Assembly (NCBI GenBank): GCA_964539665.1
Contig: CAZIKB010000077.1
Coordinates: 1 to 30,381, forward strand
DNA: 30,381 nt
DNA from: CAZIKB01 sp964539665
GTDB taxonomy: Bacteria; Zhuqueibacterota; Zhuqueibacteria; Oceanimicrobiales; Oceanimicrobiaceae
Direction: 5' to 3'
Positions 1 to 8,460 of this stretch are shown piece after piece (the first letter of the stretch is position 1; every line of letters starts with the position of its first letter). Position numbers and translations under genes: made by a program. The notes under the pieces are model-generated. The model saw only the letters and a list, made by a program, of their open reading frames with translations. It had not been told where the DNA came from and did no database searches.

Positions 1-685
1 CGAGGCTCCCTCGTAATTTCACTGATACCAGGGAACTTCCAATGCTGATAAGGGCCAGGGGAAGCGACATTTCGCCAACCACTCGACAGGTGCGAGTCAG
101 AACTATTGGCAATGATGCACCTGAAAACACAAAAAGCATCCCGGCGATACTGGCGACTAACAAAGGATTGGTCGCTATAGGTTTCCATAATTTTTTGAGC
201 GAATGCCACTCAAATTTGTGCTGACTGACTAACAGGACTATCACGGAAATCGAATTGTAAATAGGAACCATTGGAGCAATTACTAAAACACCAAGCATCT
301 CCATGCTGTTCGCATCCATACCGTATAAATCAGACGAAGTGTAAATGATGACCGGCAGGCCAATGAAAGCCATATTGCTTCTATACGCAGCTTGCACAAA
401 AGTCCCGACCGATTTTGCGGGTACGCGCAACAGCCAGGCAACTATGTAACCCAGGATCATGGTTCCGGCCATACCAATAACAACTATCAGGAAAATATGG
501 CTTGCTTTGTCTCCGCTAAAGTTTGCGGTTGCAATTTTATAAAACAAAAAACAGGGTAATCCCACCCAGTAAGCTAAGCGATTCAAACCAGTCAGGTATT
601 CTTCCGATAAAAATTTTGTTTTTGCAAGAACCGCTCCAATGGCGATAATCAGAAAGATCGGTGCGAGAGAATTGAATACATGCAT
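1..685 (-). CDS. AEC family (auxin efflux carrier-like) transporter, C-terminus beyond window
   Basis: The minus frame is open from the ATG at 685 through base 1, giving 228 residues with the C-terminus outside the window. It starts MHVFNSLAPIFLIIAIGAVL and continues with evenly spaced hydrophobic helices and the segment YRSNMAFIGLPVI, typical of the Mem_trans/AEC family of permeases for malate, malonate, amino acids or similar anions. AEC proteins have about 10 helices and 300-320 residues, so roughly two thirds is present. No strong ribosome binding site precedes 685. It lies 56 bp downstream of the racemase gene on the same strand, so the two are probably one operon and the cargo may be the racemase substrate or product (inference). 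Family assignment is fairly sure; substrate is unknown. Confidence 0.8.
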   Translation of the reverse strand, partial: MHVFNSLAPIFLIIAIGAVLAKTKFLSEEYLTGLNRLAYWVGLPCFLFYKIATANFSGDKASHIFLIVVIGMAGTMILGYIVAWLLRVPAKSVGTFVQAAYRSNMAFIGLPVIIYTSSDLYGMDANSMEMLGVLVIAPMVPIYNSISVIVLLVSQHKFEWHSLKKLWKPIATNPLLVASIAGMLFVFSGASLPIVLTRTCRVVGEMSLPLALISIGSSLVSVKLRGSL

Positions 686-741
686 AATACTTTACTTTTT
701 TCGGTGTTACTCAGTGTCTTTCGGTGTTTAATTTATAATTA

Positions 742-1446
742 CTATATTCGTATATTTTCGTGAGTTGCTTTATTAAGCGCTGCCCGCGCTAACAATCGTG
801 TTGAATCTAAAATTGGCAAAGGTGAATCGGCTTCGCTAATCAGCAGCGGTATCTCTGTGCAGCCGAGCACGACTGCGTCACACCCTTTTTCCTTAAGTTT
901 AACAATAACCTCCTGAAAGTATGAACGGGCTTTTTCTTCGAAGCGGCCGTAAACCAGTTCATTGAATATGATGTCGTTAATGCGCTGGCGGTCCTGGGAT
1001 TGCGGAATGTCGTGCCTTACTCCCACGGCGTTAAGCTTTGGCGGATAAACCGACCCCTCCATAAGATAGCGTGTACCAAGTACTCCCAGACATTTATAGC
1101 CTCTGTTCGCTGCCGCTGAAGCCACTTCAACTGCAATGTGCAGCCAGGGCAGTGGAGATTTTTCAATCATAAGATCGAACGCTTCATGAACCGTGTTGTC
1201 CGGACAGATGAGAAAATCCACACCAACGTTGTCAAGTTTTTTAGCGGAAGCCAACATCAAATCTGCAACTCCCTGCCAATTGTCGTCATAAATAGGCTGC
1301 ATATACTGATTGAGCGGATAAGTGTGCATACTGATTTCTGGATGCGCATGCTCGCCCATTAATTCAGAGCCTTCTTTACAAATGGTTCGATAGCAGAGGG
1401 CGGCTCCCTCGGCACTGACTGCTACAATTCCAATGTGTTTTGGCAT
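742..1446 (-). CDS. Aspartate/glutamate racemase family protein
   Basis: A 234-residue protein of the cofactor-independent Asp/Glu racemase superfamily, which uses two cysteines as acid and base on the alpha carbon of an amino acid or hydantoin. The second cysteine is clear in LGCTEIPLL (C196). The first half-site reads ICPDNTVH: the Asn-Thr pair (N84-T85) is preceded by Asp83, while the nearest Cys is C81, not the residue directly before Asn as in MurI or classic aspartate racemases. GVLGTRYLM near 121-129 is the usual inter-domain strand. Length is normal. A GGAG ribosome binding site lies just upstream of the ATG at 1446. It sits ahead of an AEC permease, suggesting uptake/export plus isomerisation of one compound. 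The exact substrate cannot be told. Confidence 0.88.
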   Translation of the reverse strand: MPKHIGIVAVSAEGAALCYRTICKEGSELMGEHAHPEISMHTYPLNQYMQPIYDDNWQGVADLMLASAKKLDNVGVDFLICPDNTVHEAFDLMIEKSPLPWLHIAVEVASAAANRGYKCLGVLGTRYLMEGSVYPPKLNAVGVRHDIPQSQDRQRINDIIFNELVYGRFEEKARSYFQEVIVKLKEKGCDAVVLGCTEIPLLISEADSPLPILDSTRLLARAALNKATHENIRI

Positions 1447-1531
1447 TTAAAATTTCTCCAATATTTGTTTCAAGAAGTGTGAGTTTCTAAATAAATTCGG
1501 TTAAGATGCAAGATGTATTGAAACATATAAT

Positions 1532-4500
1532 TCATTCCAAATCAGGCAAGCTCTTGACAATTTTCACGGTTTCCAGGCTCACTGTAATCACCTGACCAAT
1601 GAGTCGTACAATGTACTGCGGATCATCTTCGCGGTTGGGATCGTTGACGATGCCGCTGCGTTTGTCGGTTTTTACGCGATACTGGTCGACGATCCAGTCC
1701 AGAGCAGAGCGGTTTCCGAGTCGGTATTCGAAAGTCTCCTCTGGAATGCCGGCCAGGATCAGGAAGTCGTTGTAGATGATCTGGATTTTGTCTTTGGAGA
1801 GTTTCATCTTTTCCACTTGCCAGTTCAGCGGTTGGTCTTCGCTTTCGATTTTCTGCAGCGGATATTCAGGCTGATTTTCGTATTGGACGTGCAGCTCCGC
1901 CAACTTTTTGCCCGCTTCGGCAAAAGGCCAGAACTTGGGCGCAAACGGAATGCGCGGCAGCTCCCGCCGTAAATTGGCGGCGTATTTTTCGCGGTAGAGC
2001 GGGTGGTGCAAAACTGCGTAAATATAGTAGAAGATGTCCCACTTGGAAATCATTTGGTCCTGGTACTGCTTTTGGAATTGCGCCAGCGCCCAGTCGGTGA
2101 GGTTTACCCTGCGGTTGCTGCCGTCTTCGCCGTAGGTGTAAAAGGGTAAGCATTGAATAGGCGCGGATCCGCCAAAAAAATTCAGATCCGGAATTCTATT
2201 TGATATGAAGAATGCCACATTTTTTGAGCCAGGAGAAGGTACACAAATCACAATATTTTCTTTTTCCTTTTCAGCAGTCGGATAAATTCTGGGGTATTGA
2301 TAAACTTCTTCATTTACGATTGGGTCAAAGAATAGATATTCTTTTGTAAACGGTCGATACATAGAAACACGGATTTTCGTATTATCAAATTCTGCTAATC
2401 TTCCTCGTTTAAGGTCCAGTTTCAAGTCTCTGCTCCAACTGATTTTCGAATCATCATAATGAACAAAGTCATCGACATTAGGCTTCTTTGAATGAGCAAG
2501 CCATTTATGAACCTGGTCGTTGTAGTAATCAATCATTCTCCTAACATTATTACTTACCGCCTCCAGTTTTTGATTGTAGACCCAAGTATCCCGGTTAGTC
2601 TTCACTCCATTGCTGAAATTTGTGAAAAGCACATTGCTCTTAGTTCCTCTTCTTCCCTCCTTTGTTGCCATTGGAATTAATGACTCGAAATCCTTACTCA
2701 ATCCTTCAGTCAGCCATGTGAATCGTGCGTCGGGGGTGATTTCGGTCAAATCTAAATTTTGCAGTACATTTTGTTTTTCGAGAAAGGAGAATTTATCAAT
2801 ACGAGTAGCGCGAAAATCGACGGATTTATAAAAGATTTTGTTGTCGGCAAAATGACTTCCTTTGATGAGGAATGTTATTGAGACTCCAACCATAGCTGAT
2901 AAGCCAAAAACTGTGTGTTTTTCTCCTAAGGGTATTCCATCTTTCATCGAGTCTTTGCGAATATTACCCTTCAGGTCCAGAACATAAATTCGATTAAAAT
3001 CTTTACCCAAATGTTTTCTCATGCCATCAAAGGCGAAATCATCTACAAAACTATTATTTGAAACAAATGTTATGATGCCGTCTCCTTTAATGCGATCGGC
3101 GGCCCAGCGAATGGCTTTCACATACACATCAGAAAGCGCATTTTTGTTGCTCGCTTTGGAATCTGTGGCATAAGTTTCGGAAACGCGTTTATCCACTACT
3201 GGATACTTACGATTTTTGTTGTTATCATTCTCGTTCACCTGGCCGGTGTTGTACGGCGGATTGCCCAGAATCACAAAAATCGGCGATTTCTTCTGGCGTT
3301 CCACCCGTTCGGTGTTCACGGTGGTGAAAAGAGATATCTGTCTGTCTTCGGCCAACTCAAAGGTGTCCACCAGGCAGATGCCTTCAAAGGGCTGGTAGTT
3401 GTTGGTGAGCTCGTAGTACTCGTGCTCGATATTCATGGCCGCGATGTAGTAGGGCAGCAGCAGAACTTCGTTGCAATGCAGTTCGTGTGCGTATTTGTGA
3501 GGCAGGGCGGTTTTCTTGATTTCCCGCATAACCCGCAGAATGAAATTACCCGTGCCCACGAACGGGTCCATAATGTGCACACCTTTATCCGATAGCGAGC
3601 GTCCGAACTCCTTCTGCAGAATATCCTCGATGGAATTCACCATAAAATTTACGATGGGCTGCGGCGTGTAAACGATGCCGTGGGTGTCGGCCGTTTTCAC
3701 AGAGAAGCCCTGAAAGAACTTCTCATAAACCGTGTTCAGGAAGGTCTGTTTTTCAGAGTAATCTTCGATATCCCGGGCGGTATCCTCTATGGCTACATAA
3801 AAACGGTCAAGCGATTTCAGGAACTCATGTTTACTGAAATATTTAGATGTGAGCGCATCGATGACTTTTTCAATTTCACGGGCAATGATATTTTTTTTCA
3901 CAAAATCGGGATTGTGAAAAACACTGCTAAAAATACGCTCTGTCAGCAAATGCTGGATGAGCATCTCTTCTACCGCTTGAATCGACAGGTTGGGATTGAT
4001 GGACTGCCTGCACAGCTCCGTAAAATCGTTAAAAGCTTGAATGAAGGATTTGTTGAATATACGCTCTGCTTCGAGCAATTTAAGCAAGGTCGCAGCCAAT
4101 TCCGGCACCACTTCTTTGAACTCTTCGACGGCCTGCTCCCAGCGTTCAAACGCAGGCGGCTTGTGTTCGAAAAACACTTTGAGGCTATAAATGAGCCGCT
4201 CAGGATTGGAGACGTCCTCGTCGAGGATGGGTTGTCCATCCTGCCAGATGATCACGCGTTCTGGCGTTTGAAAAAGCGTGTTGTTTTTGGGGTAGCCGGC
4301 GGCGAACTTCTTTTTAATTTCGTTATCAAGATTGACCTTTTTGTCCTTGGCTTCCCAGATGCCTTGAATGATCCTAAATGGATTAACCAGCGCGCCGTCA
4401 ACCCGAATTTGGTGGCGATTGCGCTTCATGGAGTATTGTTCCACCAATGTCCATTTTACTTGCCGGCCGCATTTTCGGAGTAATTCGCCGAACAGAGGGG

Positions 4501-4603
4501 CAACATTGCCTTCGGTGTCCTGTCCCAGTTTTTGCAGCTCATGAAGCTGACTGTAATAATCTTTGATAATTTTATGAGTTGGTTTGAGATTGAGTGTTTG
4601 CAT
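1532..4603 (-). CDS. Single-chain restriction-modification enzyme (type IIG / type ISP-like): nuclease + N6-adenine methyltransferase
   Basis: A 1023-residue protein predicted to cut and methylate DNA with one polypeptide. Residues about 40-125 carry a PD-(D/E)XK-like nuclease signature (D69 in RVDGAL, then E84-A-K86 in GIWEAKD). A helical spacer covers about 150-300. The methylase follows: SAM motif I DPFVGTGNF at 346-354 and the amino-methylase motif NPPY at 448-451, giving N6-adenine specificity. The C-terminal half (from about 480) resembles the type ISP C-terminal/target-recognition region. The superfamily 2 helicase found in true type ISP enzymes (about 1500 residues) is absent, so it behaves like a compact type IIG enzyme or a helicase-less relative. 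No separate S or R gene adjoins it. The frame is intact, with ATG at 4603. It is not linked to the type I remnants at 27.5-30.4 kb. Confidence 0.86.
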   Translation of the reverse strand: MQTLNLKPTHKIIKDYYSQLHELQKLGQDTEGNVAPLFGELLRKCGRQVKWTLVEQYSMKRNRHQIRVDGALVNPFRIIQGIWEAKDKKVNLDNEIKKKFAAGYPKNNTLFQTPERVIIWQDGQPILDEDVSNPERLIYSLKVFFEHKPPAFERWEQAVEEFKEVVPELAATLLKLLEAERIFNKSFIQAFNDFTELCRQSINPNLSIQAVEEMLIQHLLTERIFSSVFHNPDFVKKNIIAREIEKVIDALTSKYFSKHEFLKSLDRFYVAIEDTARDIEDYSEKQTFLNTVYEKFFQGFSVKTADTHGIVYTPQPIVNFMVNSIEDILQKEFGRSLSDKGVHIMDPFVGTGNFILRVMREIKKTALPHKYAHELHCNEVLLLPYYIAAMNIEHEYYELTNNYQPFEGICLVDTFELAEDRQISLFTTVNTERVERQKKSPIFVILGNPPYNTGQVNENDNNKNRKYPVVDKRVSETYATDSKASNKNALSDVYVKAIRWAADRIKGDGIITFVSNNSFVDDFAFDGMRKHLGKDFNRIYVLDLKGNIRKDSMKDGIPLGEKHTVFGLSAMVGVSITFLIKGSHFADNKIFYKSVDFRATRIDKFSFLEKQNVLQNLDLTEITPDARFTWLTEGLSKDFESLIPMATKEGRRGTKSNVLFTNFSNGVKTNRDTWVYNQKLEAVSNNVRRMIDYYNDQVHKWLAHSKKPNVDDFVHYDDSKISWSRDLKLDLKRGRLAEFDNTKIRVSMYRPFTKEYLFFDPIVNEEVYQYPRIYPTAEKEKENIVICVPSPGSKNVAFFISNRIPDLNFFGGSAPIQCLPFYTYGEDGSNRRVNLTDWALAQFQKQYQDQMISKWDIFYYIYAVLHHPLYREKYAANLRRELPRIPFAPKFWPFAEAGKKLAELHVQYENQPEYPLQKIESEDQPLNWQVEKMKLSKDKIQIIYNDFLILAGIPEETFEYRLGNRSALDWIVDQYRVKTDKRSGIVNDPNREDDPQYIVRLIGQVITVSLETVKIVKSLPDLE

Positions 4604-4751
4604 GGTCTACTTTAGAAATAGTGTTAGTTTCTATACACAGAATAATGATAATCCGGACATTGATTAAGTGTAGCATTCTACAATAAGATAAAACAATAAA
4701 CAACTGAAAGCAAATTAAATACGCAGGCGTCTAAAGGATGTGTAATCTTAA

Positions 4752-5222
4752 TCAATAGATTTTAATAGCTTGAACTGGCGCATCATTCGGGAACTGATTT
4801 TGAACCTGCTCCTGAAATAACCTGAAGTCAGGCCTTTTTTGCAAATAAAAAAGATGGGTTAAACATTTGCAATCCGAAGCGCCGAATCTTTTCACAGAGA
4901 CAGTTGCAAAAGGTGAATCTTGAAGCAAGGCTGCCCATTGATGTTCGCGATGCACTGCTTCTTCGGTCAACCAGACTTGTTCCAGTTTAGCCCACTGAAG
5001 TAAATAATCGATATGCCAATGCGGTCGTGCACTTGACCCGAGATGGTGTTTAAGTCTGGCTGTCAGTCCACCTGGCCCGAATGCACTACCAACATAGGCG
5101 TAGAATCCCGTCTGAAAATTAAAACTCCCCAAATTTCCGACTTGTACTAATTGGTTCTTTTTTAGACGGAGAATTAAAATGTATGTACCATGACCTAATT
5201 CAGCTAATTTATCTTTTCTCAT
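4752..5222 (-). CDS. GIY-YIG nuclease family protein, DUF123-like
   Basis: The core GHGTYILIL ... GFYAYVGSAFGPGGLTARLKHH ... PHWHIDYLL matches the DUF123 branch of GIY-YIG-fold proteins (GTY and YVGS as the two strand motifs, then R-L-x-R/K-H-H). C-terminal residues include a short C-K-C motif in ASDCKCLTH. DUF123 proteins occur alone or fused to endonuclease III; this is the stand-alone form at about 156 residues. The frame stays open upstream to an ATG at 5288, adding a 22-residue unconserved-looking extension; neither start has a good ribosome binding site, and I prefer 5222 because the fold begins right after it. Biochemical role of the family is not established, so only a DNA-related function is inferred. 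Confidence 0.75.
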   Translation of the reverse strand: MRKDKLAELGHGTYILILRLKKNQLVQVGNLGSFNFQTGFYAYVGSAFGPGGLTARLKHHLGSSARPHWHIDYLLQWAKLEQVWLTEEAVHREHQWAALLQDSPFATVSVKRFGASDCKCLTHLFYLQKRPDFRLFQEQVQNQFPNDAPVQAIKIY

Positions 5223-5385
5223 GAATTGCTTTGTCGAATTCACACATGATAATTTGCAAAAATAATTTGAATTATTCGAACGTTCCATCCTGGATTAAGC
5301 TTGGTATTATACGAATGATTTTATGCCATTTACTATCTTGAAGGAATTACACAAAGAAGATACAATGAACTGACTTAAACAAGGT

Positions 5386-5528
5386 GGGGCTGTCTAAAAA
5401 GTCCCTAAATGCACTTGTCTTCATGTTGAGTCCTGAAGCAAATTCGGTAAAAAATGATTGTTTTTATGTAACTTATGATACCGTTCGACTCAGCTCAGGG
5501 TAAGAAATGCGACTTTTCGGACAGCCCC
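5386..5528. mobile_element. MITE-like element with 18-bp terminal inverted repeats
   Basis: GGGGCTGTCTAAAAAGTC (5386-5403) is matched in inverse orientation by bases 5511-5528, identical at 16 of 18 positions. The 143-bp interval has no coding capacity. This is the layout of a non-autonomous IS derivative; the GGGGCTGTC end resembles ends of several DDE insertion sequences, but no transposase for it is in the window. It fills the gap between the GIY-YIG gene and the cold-shock gene. Confidence 0.6.
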
Positions 5529-5548
5529 GAAAATGATAATTACATCTT

Positions 5549-5758
5549 TCAAACTATATCCACATCATGTGCCTGTGGTCCTTTATCGCCATCAACTGCC
5601 GAGAATTCCACCTGTTGACCTTCATCTAAAGAACGAAAGCCTTCACTGCGTATTGAACTATAATGGACAAAGATGTCGCCACCTTGTTCGCGTTCAATAA
5701 ATCCATAGCCCTTTTTAATATTAAACCACTTCACTTTACCACTTTCGCGTTCAGCCAA
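5549..5758 (-). CDS. Cold-shock domain protein (CspA family)
   Basis: A 69-residue single cold-shock domain, the family's normal size. The RNA-binding motifs are present: KGYGFIE (RNP1) and DIFVHYS (RNP2), preceded by GKVKWFN. It binds single-stranded RNA/DNA and acts as an RNA chaperone in the cytoplasm. The start is a TTG at 5758, supported by a strong AGGAGGTGA ribosome binding site about 10 bases upstream and by the absence of an in-frame ATG. It is a single-gene unit. Confidence is very high for family; cold induction cannot be judged from sequence. Confidence 0.95.
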   Translation of the reverse strand: MAERESGKVKWFNIKKGYGFIEREQGGDIFVHYSSIRSEGFRSLDEGQQVEFSAVDGDKGPQAHDVDIV

Positions 5759-5942
5759 GATTTTTTCACCTCCTCAGGTCATGCAAATATGAAAAATTTG
5801 GCAGAGTGTTCCGTAACAGCCTGAATTAGTAATCTATGTGCTGAGTGTGAACGGCTGCCGACTTACTTTATATCTTAAGATAAAACATCAAAAATAAGAA
5901 TGCAACACTAAAAATAATATTTTTTGAAAAATATGTTCTTAT

Positions 5943-7322
5943 TTAAACTAGAGGTTCTATTTTCATCCAGTTCGGCAAATCGGATGGAGCTGGTTTCCTG
6001 CCATAAAAGAAATCATCCATCTTAAGCGCCATTATTCGAAATAAGGCTGAATTTCTAACTCCGGCCCTGACAAGATTGTGCAGCAAATTAGATGGATGTG
6101 AGTAGGGACAAACCTTTACACAACGGGCGCAATCCGTACCAATTGTGCACCAGAATGTAAAACAATCTTCTGAATTAATCCGCCACCTTTTCACACCATC
6201 GATTTCTATTCTATCGTCGAAAGAGATGGCCTTGCTCGGGCACACCTCAGCACATTTTTTGCATGACGTGCAAAAATCAATCATTGTATAATCATATTTA
6301 CGCTTATCTTGAATGAGAGGTAAGTCTGTAGTTACGACAGCTAATCTTACCCTCGGGCCAAGCTCCGGCGTCATTAACAATCCCATTCTGCCAATTTCAC
6401 CCAGTCCGGCATCTCTGGCAACTAAAGGGCAAACAACATGATAGTTACCATCAATATGCGCGCGAGCCGGGTAACCAAGATTTCGAATCATCCCGGCAAT
6501 CTGAACCGCGATTGTGCCGGATATCAGATACTGCAGCGCTGATTCCGCAACAGCCGGGGCAAATGGCGCACTGTCAAGCATGTATTTATCCATCTCAACT
6601 GTTAATGCAATAGCGAATTTATGTTTTTTTTCAATTGCGTGTCCGTAGTATTCACCACGACCGATGGTACTATACAAATGATAATCTTTTAGTTCGGTTA
6701 CTCCAACAGAAACGGCTCCCATTTTTTGTGCCCACTGTTTGATAAACTTAGTTATTTGTGCGGGATCAGAACGAACCGTTTCGTCTGCACATTTCCCATC
6801 GAGATACGGTTTGAATTGGCTGACTGTGGTGAAACTGGCGTCGGCATTGGCAAACAAAACGGGATTATGACCTGTTGCGCCCTTTGCAAGTAAACCGGGT
6901 TTTGCTCTGAAATTATCGTCAAGTATTTTTTTATCAGGATTTCTTTTATAATATTCCTCAAATCTATCCGAGCCTACATCCAGCAGGTTTCTGGAAAACA
7001 TGATATCACGTTCATCAATCCTGCCTTTTGGAATATCATCTTCCCTGAGATGTTTTCGTCCCACAGGGATTGCATAAAGTAGAATTGTCATGACTGCAAA
7101 CGCAAGCAATACTACGGCAAAATATATTTGATATGGGAAAGCGACAGATCCGGCAACAAGATACGGTAGCGGTAAGCAAATAGAAACGATAAATGCCCTT
7201 CTTGCGGCATAATATTCTTTTTCTAATAATGATACAATTGCTGTGAATATCATTAAAACAAAAATGAAGCCCCCAATAACGATCACAGCTACATTTATAA
7301 TATTAAATTCATTGCTGAACAT
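5943..7322 (-). CDS. Reductive dehalogenase-like Fe-S protein with N-terminal membrane helices
   Basis: About 460 residues. Three hydrophobic helices come first (about 10-35, 45-65, 69-90, numbered from a possible TTG start at 7334; the ATG at 7322 is residue 5). The soluble part matches the RdhA/QueG superfamily. Binding motifs for two [4Fe-4S] clusters are at the C-terminus: C355-x2-C-x2-C-x3-CP, and C391 ... C402-x2-C405-x3-CP in the context FWCTIGTDCARC, the arrangement typical of reductive dehalogenases rather than of ordinary ferredoxins. The middle region (190-345) would be the corrinoid-binding domain. There is no Tat signal and no rdhB anchor gene; the protein anchors itself, so the catalytic domain probably faces the cytoplasm. 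The gene stands alone. Organohalide use is inferred from family only; the role could be catabolic. Confidence 0.82.
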   Translation of the reverse strand: MFSNEFNIINVAVIVIGGFIFVLMIFTAIVSLLEKEYYAARRAFIVSICLPLPYLVAGSVAFPYQIYFAVVLLAFAVMTILLYAIPVGRKHLREDDIPKGRIDERDIMFSRNLLDVGSDRFEEYYKRNPDKKILDDNFRAKPGLLAKGATGHNPVLFANADASFTTVSQFKPYLDGKCADETVRSDPAQITKFIKQWAQKMGAVSVGVTELKDYHLYSTIGRGEYYGHAIEKKHKFAIALTVEMDKYMLDSAPFAPAVAESALQYLISGTIAVQIAGMIRNLGYPARAHIDGNYHVVCPLVARDAGLGEIGRMGLLMTPELGPRVRLAVVTTDLPLIQDKRKYDYTMIDFCTSCKKCAEVCPSKAISFDDRIEIDGVKRWRINSEDCFTFWCTIGTDCARCVKVCPYSHPSNLLHNLVRAGVRNSALFRIMALKMDDFFYGRKPAPSDLPNWMKIEPLV

Positions 7323-7334
7323 TATTACGGTCAA

Positions 7335-7924
7335 AGTTTATTGGAGTAGTTCTGTATTCCCAATCCAGCTTTATTTGTAATATGCATAAAATCGGTCAAT
7401 TTCATTTCAGGTGCAATTTGCAAAATATTTTCTTAAGATTCAAGAAATTTGTTGCACGGTTTAATTGCAACAAATGGATGGCATTGTGTCAACCATCGAT
7501 TAGTACAAGATAGACGCTTCTTCTACTTCCGCCGAAGATCTATTATTTAATACATATTTCAAAGAAAGATCAGAATCCTGGATTTTTTGCTTGATTTTTT
7601 GAAACAAAATTAAGTTCCTTAATGCAGTCGATACAACTTTTAGATTTGGATTGAATCATCCTGGTGGTGCAATCCTGGTAAATACGGGTTTTTAGCTAAA
7701 TAATAATTCAATTTCGCCTCGGCCTTTATTCCCTTTGCTTCGCAATAATATAAATAATCACGGGAGGCAGAAATTAATTGCATTAATGGCCTGCAACGGC
7801 ACCCATGACGATGTTGGAGATATATTTTGTTTTAAGTGTTATTAATTGCTGCTACTTCTGCTCGAGAGTGAAATTGTCAATTTTGATAACTTAAAAACAG
7901 GGATTTAATTTTAGAGGTGATATC
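7335..7924. other. 590-bp intergenic region between divergent genes
   Basis: No convincing gene is seen. It must hold the promoters of the dehalogenase-like gene (leftward) and the DUF457 gene (rightward). A strong inverted repeat is at 7447-7475 (listed separately). The minus strand has one short frame with coding-like composition, ATG at 7783 to stop at 7640 (47 residues), with no ribosome binding site and no recognised relative; it may be a gene relic. Confidence 0.4.
7447..7475. promoter_or_regulatory. Perfect 10-bp inverted repeat upstream of the dehalogenase-like gene
   Basis: ATTTGTTGCA (7447-7456), a 9-base spacer, then TGCAACAAAT (7466-7475). The arms are exact complements. There is no T-run after it, so it is not a normal terminator. 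It sits about 125-150 bp upstream of the start of the dehalogenase-like gene on the minus strand, a position where a dimeric regulator could bind. Function is inferred. Confidence 0.45.
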
Positions 7925-8458
7925 TTGCCATCAATTATCTCGCATTCAATAGTTGGACTTGCAGCAGGCAAAATGCAAACTATTAAAAATTTGCCAAAAC
8001 GATTCTGGTTCTTCTCAATATTATGTCCATGTTTGCCCGATGCAGATGTGATTGGATTTGCATTTGGAATTCATTATGGTGATTTTATAGGACACAGAGG
8101 ATTTTTCCACTCGATATTCTTTGCACTCTTATTGTCGTTTCTGGTTGTAATTTTGTTTTTTAGAAATAAGGAGTTGTTTTCTAAAACATGGTTTTTGCTT
8201 ATCAGCTACTTTTTTATTATCACCGCGTCTCACGGAATACTCGATGCTTTTACCAGTGGTGGATTAGGTGTCGCTCTGTTGTCACCATTTGATAATTCGA
8301 GATATTTCTTTCCATTTACACCGATCCAGGTTTCGCCTATCGAAATTCAAGCCTTTTTTAGTGAGTGGGGTGTAAGAGTAATATTAAGTGAATTTTTGTG
8401 GATTTGGCTGCCAATATTATTCGTATTGTCTTTCAAATATTTAAAATTAAAAAATTAA
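7925..8458 (+). CDS. Membrane-bound metal-dependent hydrolase, DUF457/YdjM-like
   Basis: A 177-residue membrane protein. It begins MPSIISHSIVGLAAGK and has CPCLPDADVIGF and HYGDFIGHRGFFHSIFF, the conserved H...LPDxD...HRG.(T/F)HS pattern of the DUF457 family, whose His and Asp residues likely hold a metal. Four or so hydrophobic helices follow. The start is a TTG at 7925, supported by AGAGGTGAT just upstream. Family members (for example E. coli YdjM) are inner-membrane proteins of unclear substrate, sometimes SOS-linked. It converges with the DoxX gene with only 2 bp between stop codons. Confidence 0.82.
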   Translation: MPSIISHSIVGLAAGKMQTIKNLPKRFWFFSILCPCLPDADVIGFAFGIHYGDFIGHRGFFHSIFFALLLSFLVVILFFRNKELFSKTWFLLISYFFIITASHGILDAFTSGGLGVALLSPFDNSRYFFPFTPIQVSPIEIQAFFSEWGVRVILSEFLWIWLPILFVLSFKYLKLKN

Positions 8459-8460
8459 GT

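Noticed and set aside
3680..4483. Long plus-strand reading frame (267 codons) within the restriction-modification gene
   Set aside because: It is antisense to the conserved nuclease/methylase gene, has no family motifs, and arises from that gene's codon use.
7640..7783. 47-residue minus-strand frame in the 590-bp gap
   Set aside because: Coding-like composition, but no ribosome binding site, no recognised relative and no neighbours; not called as a gene.
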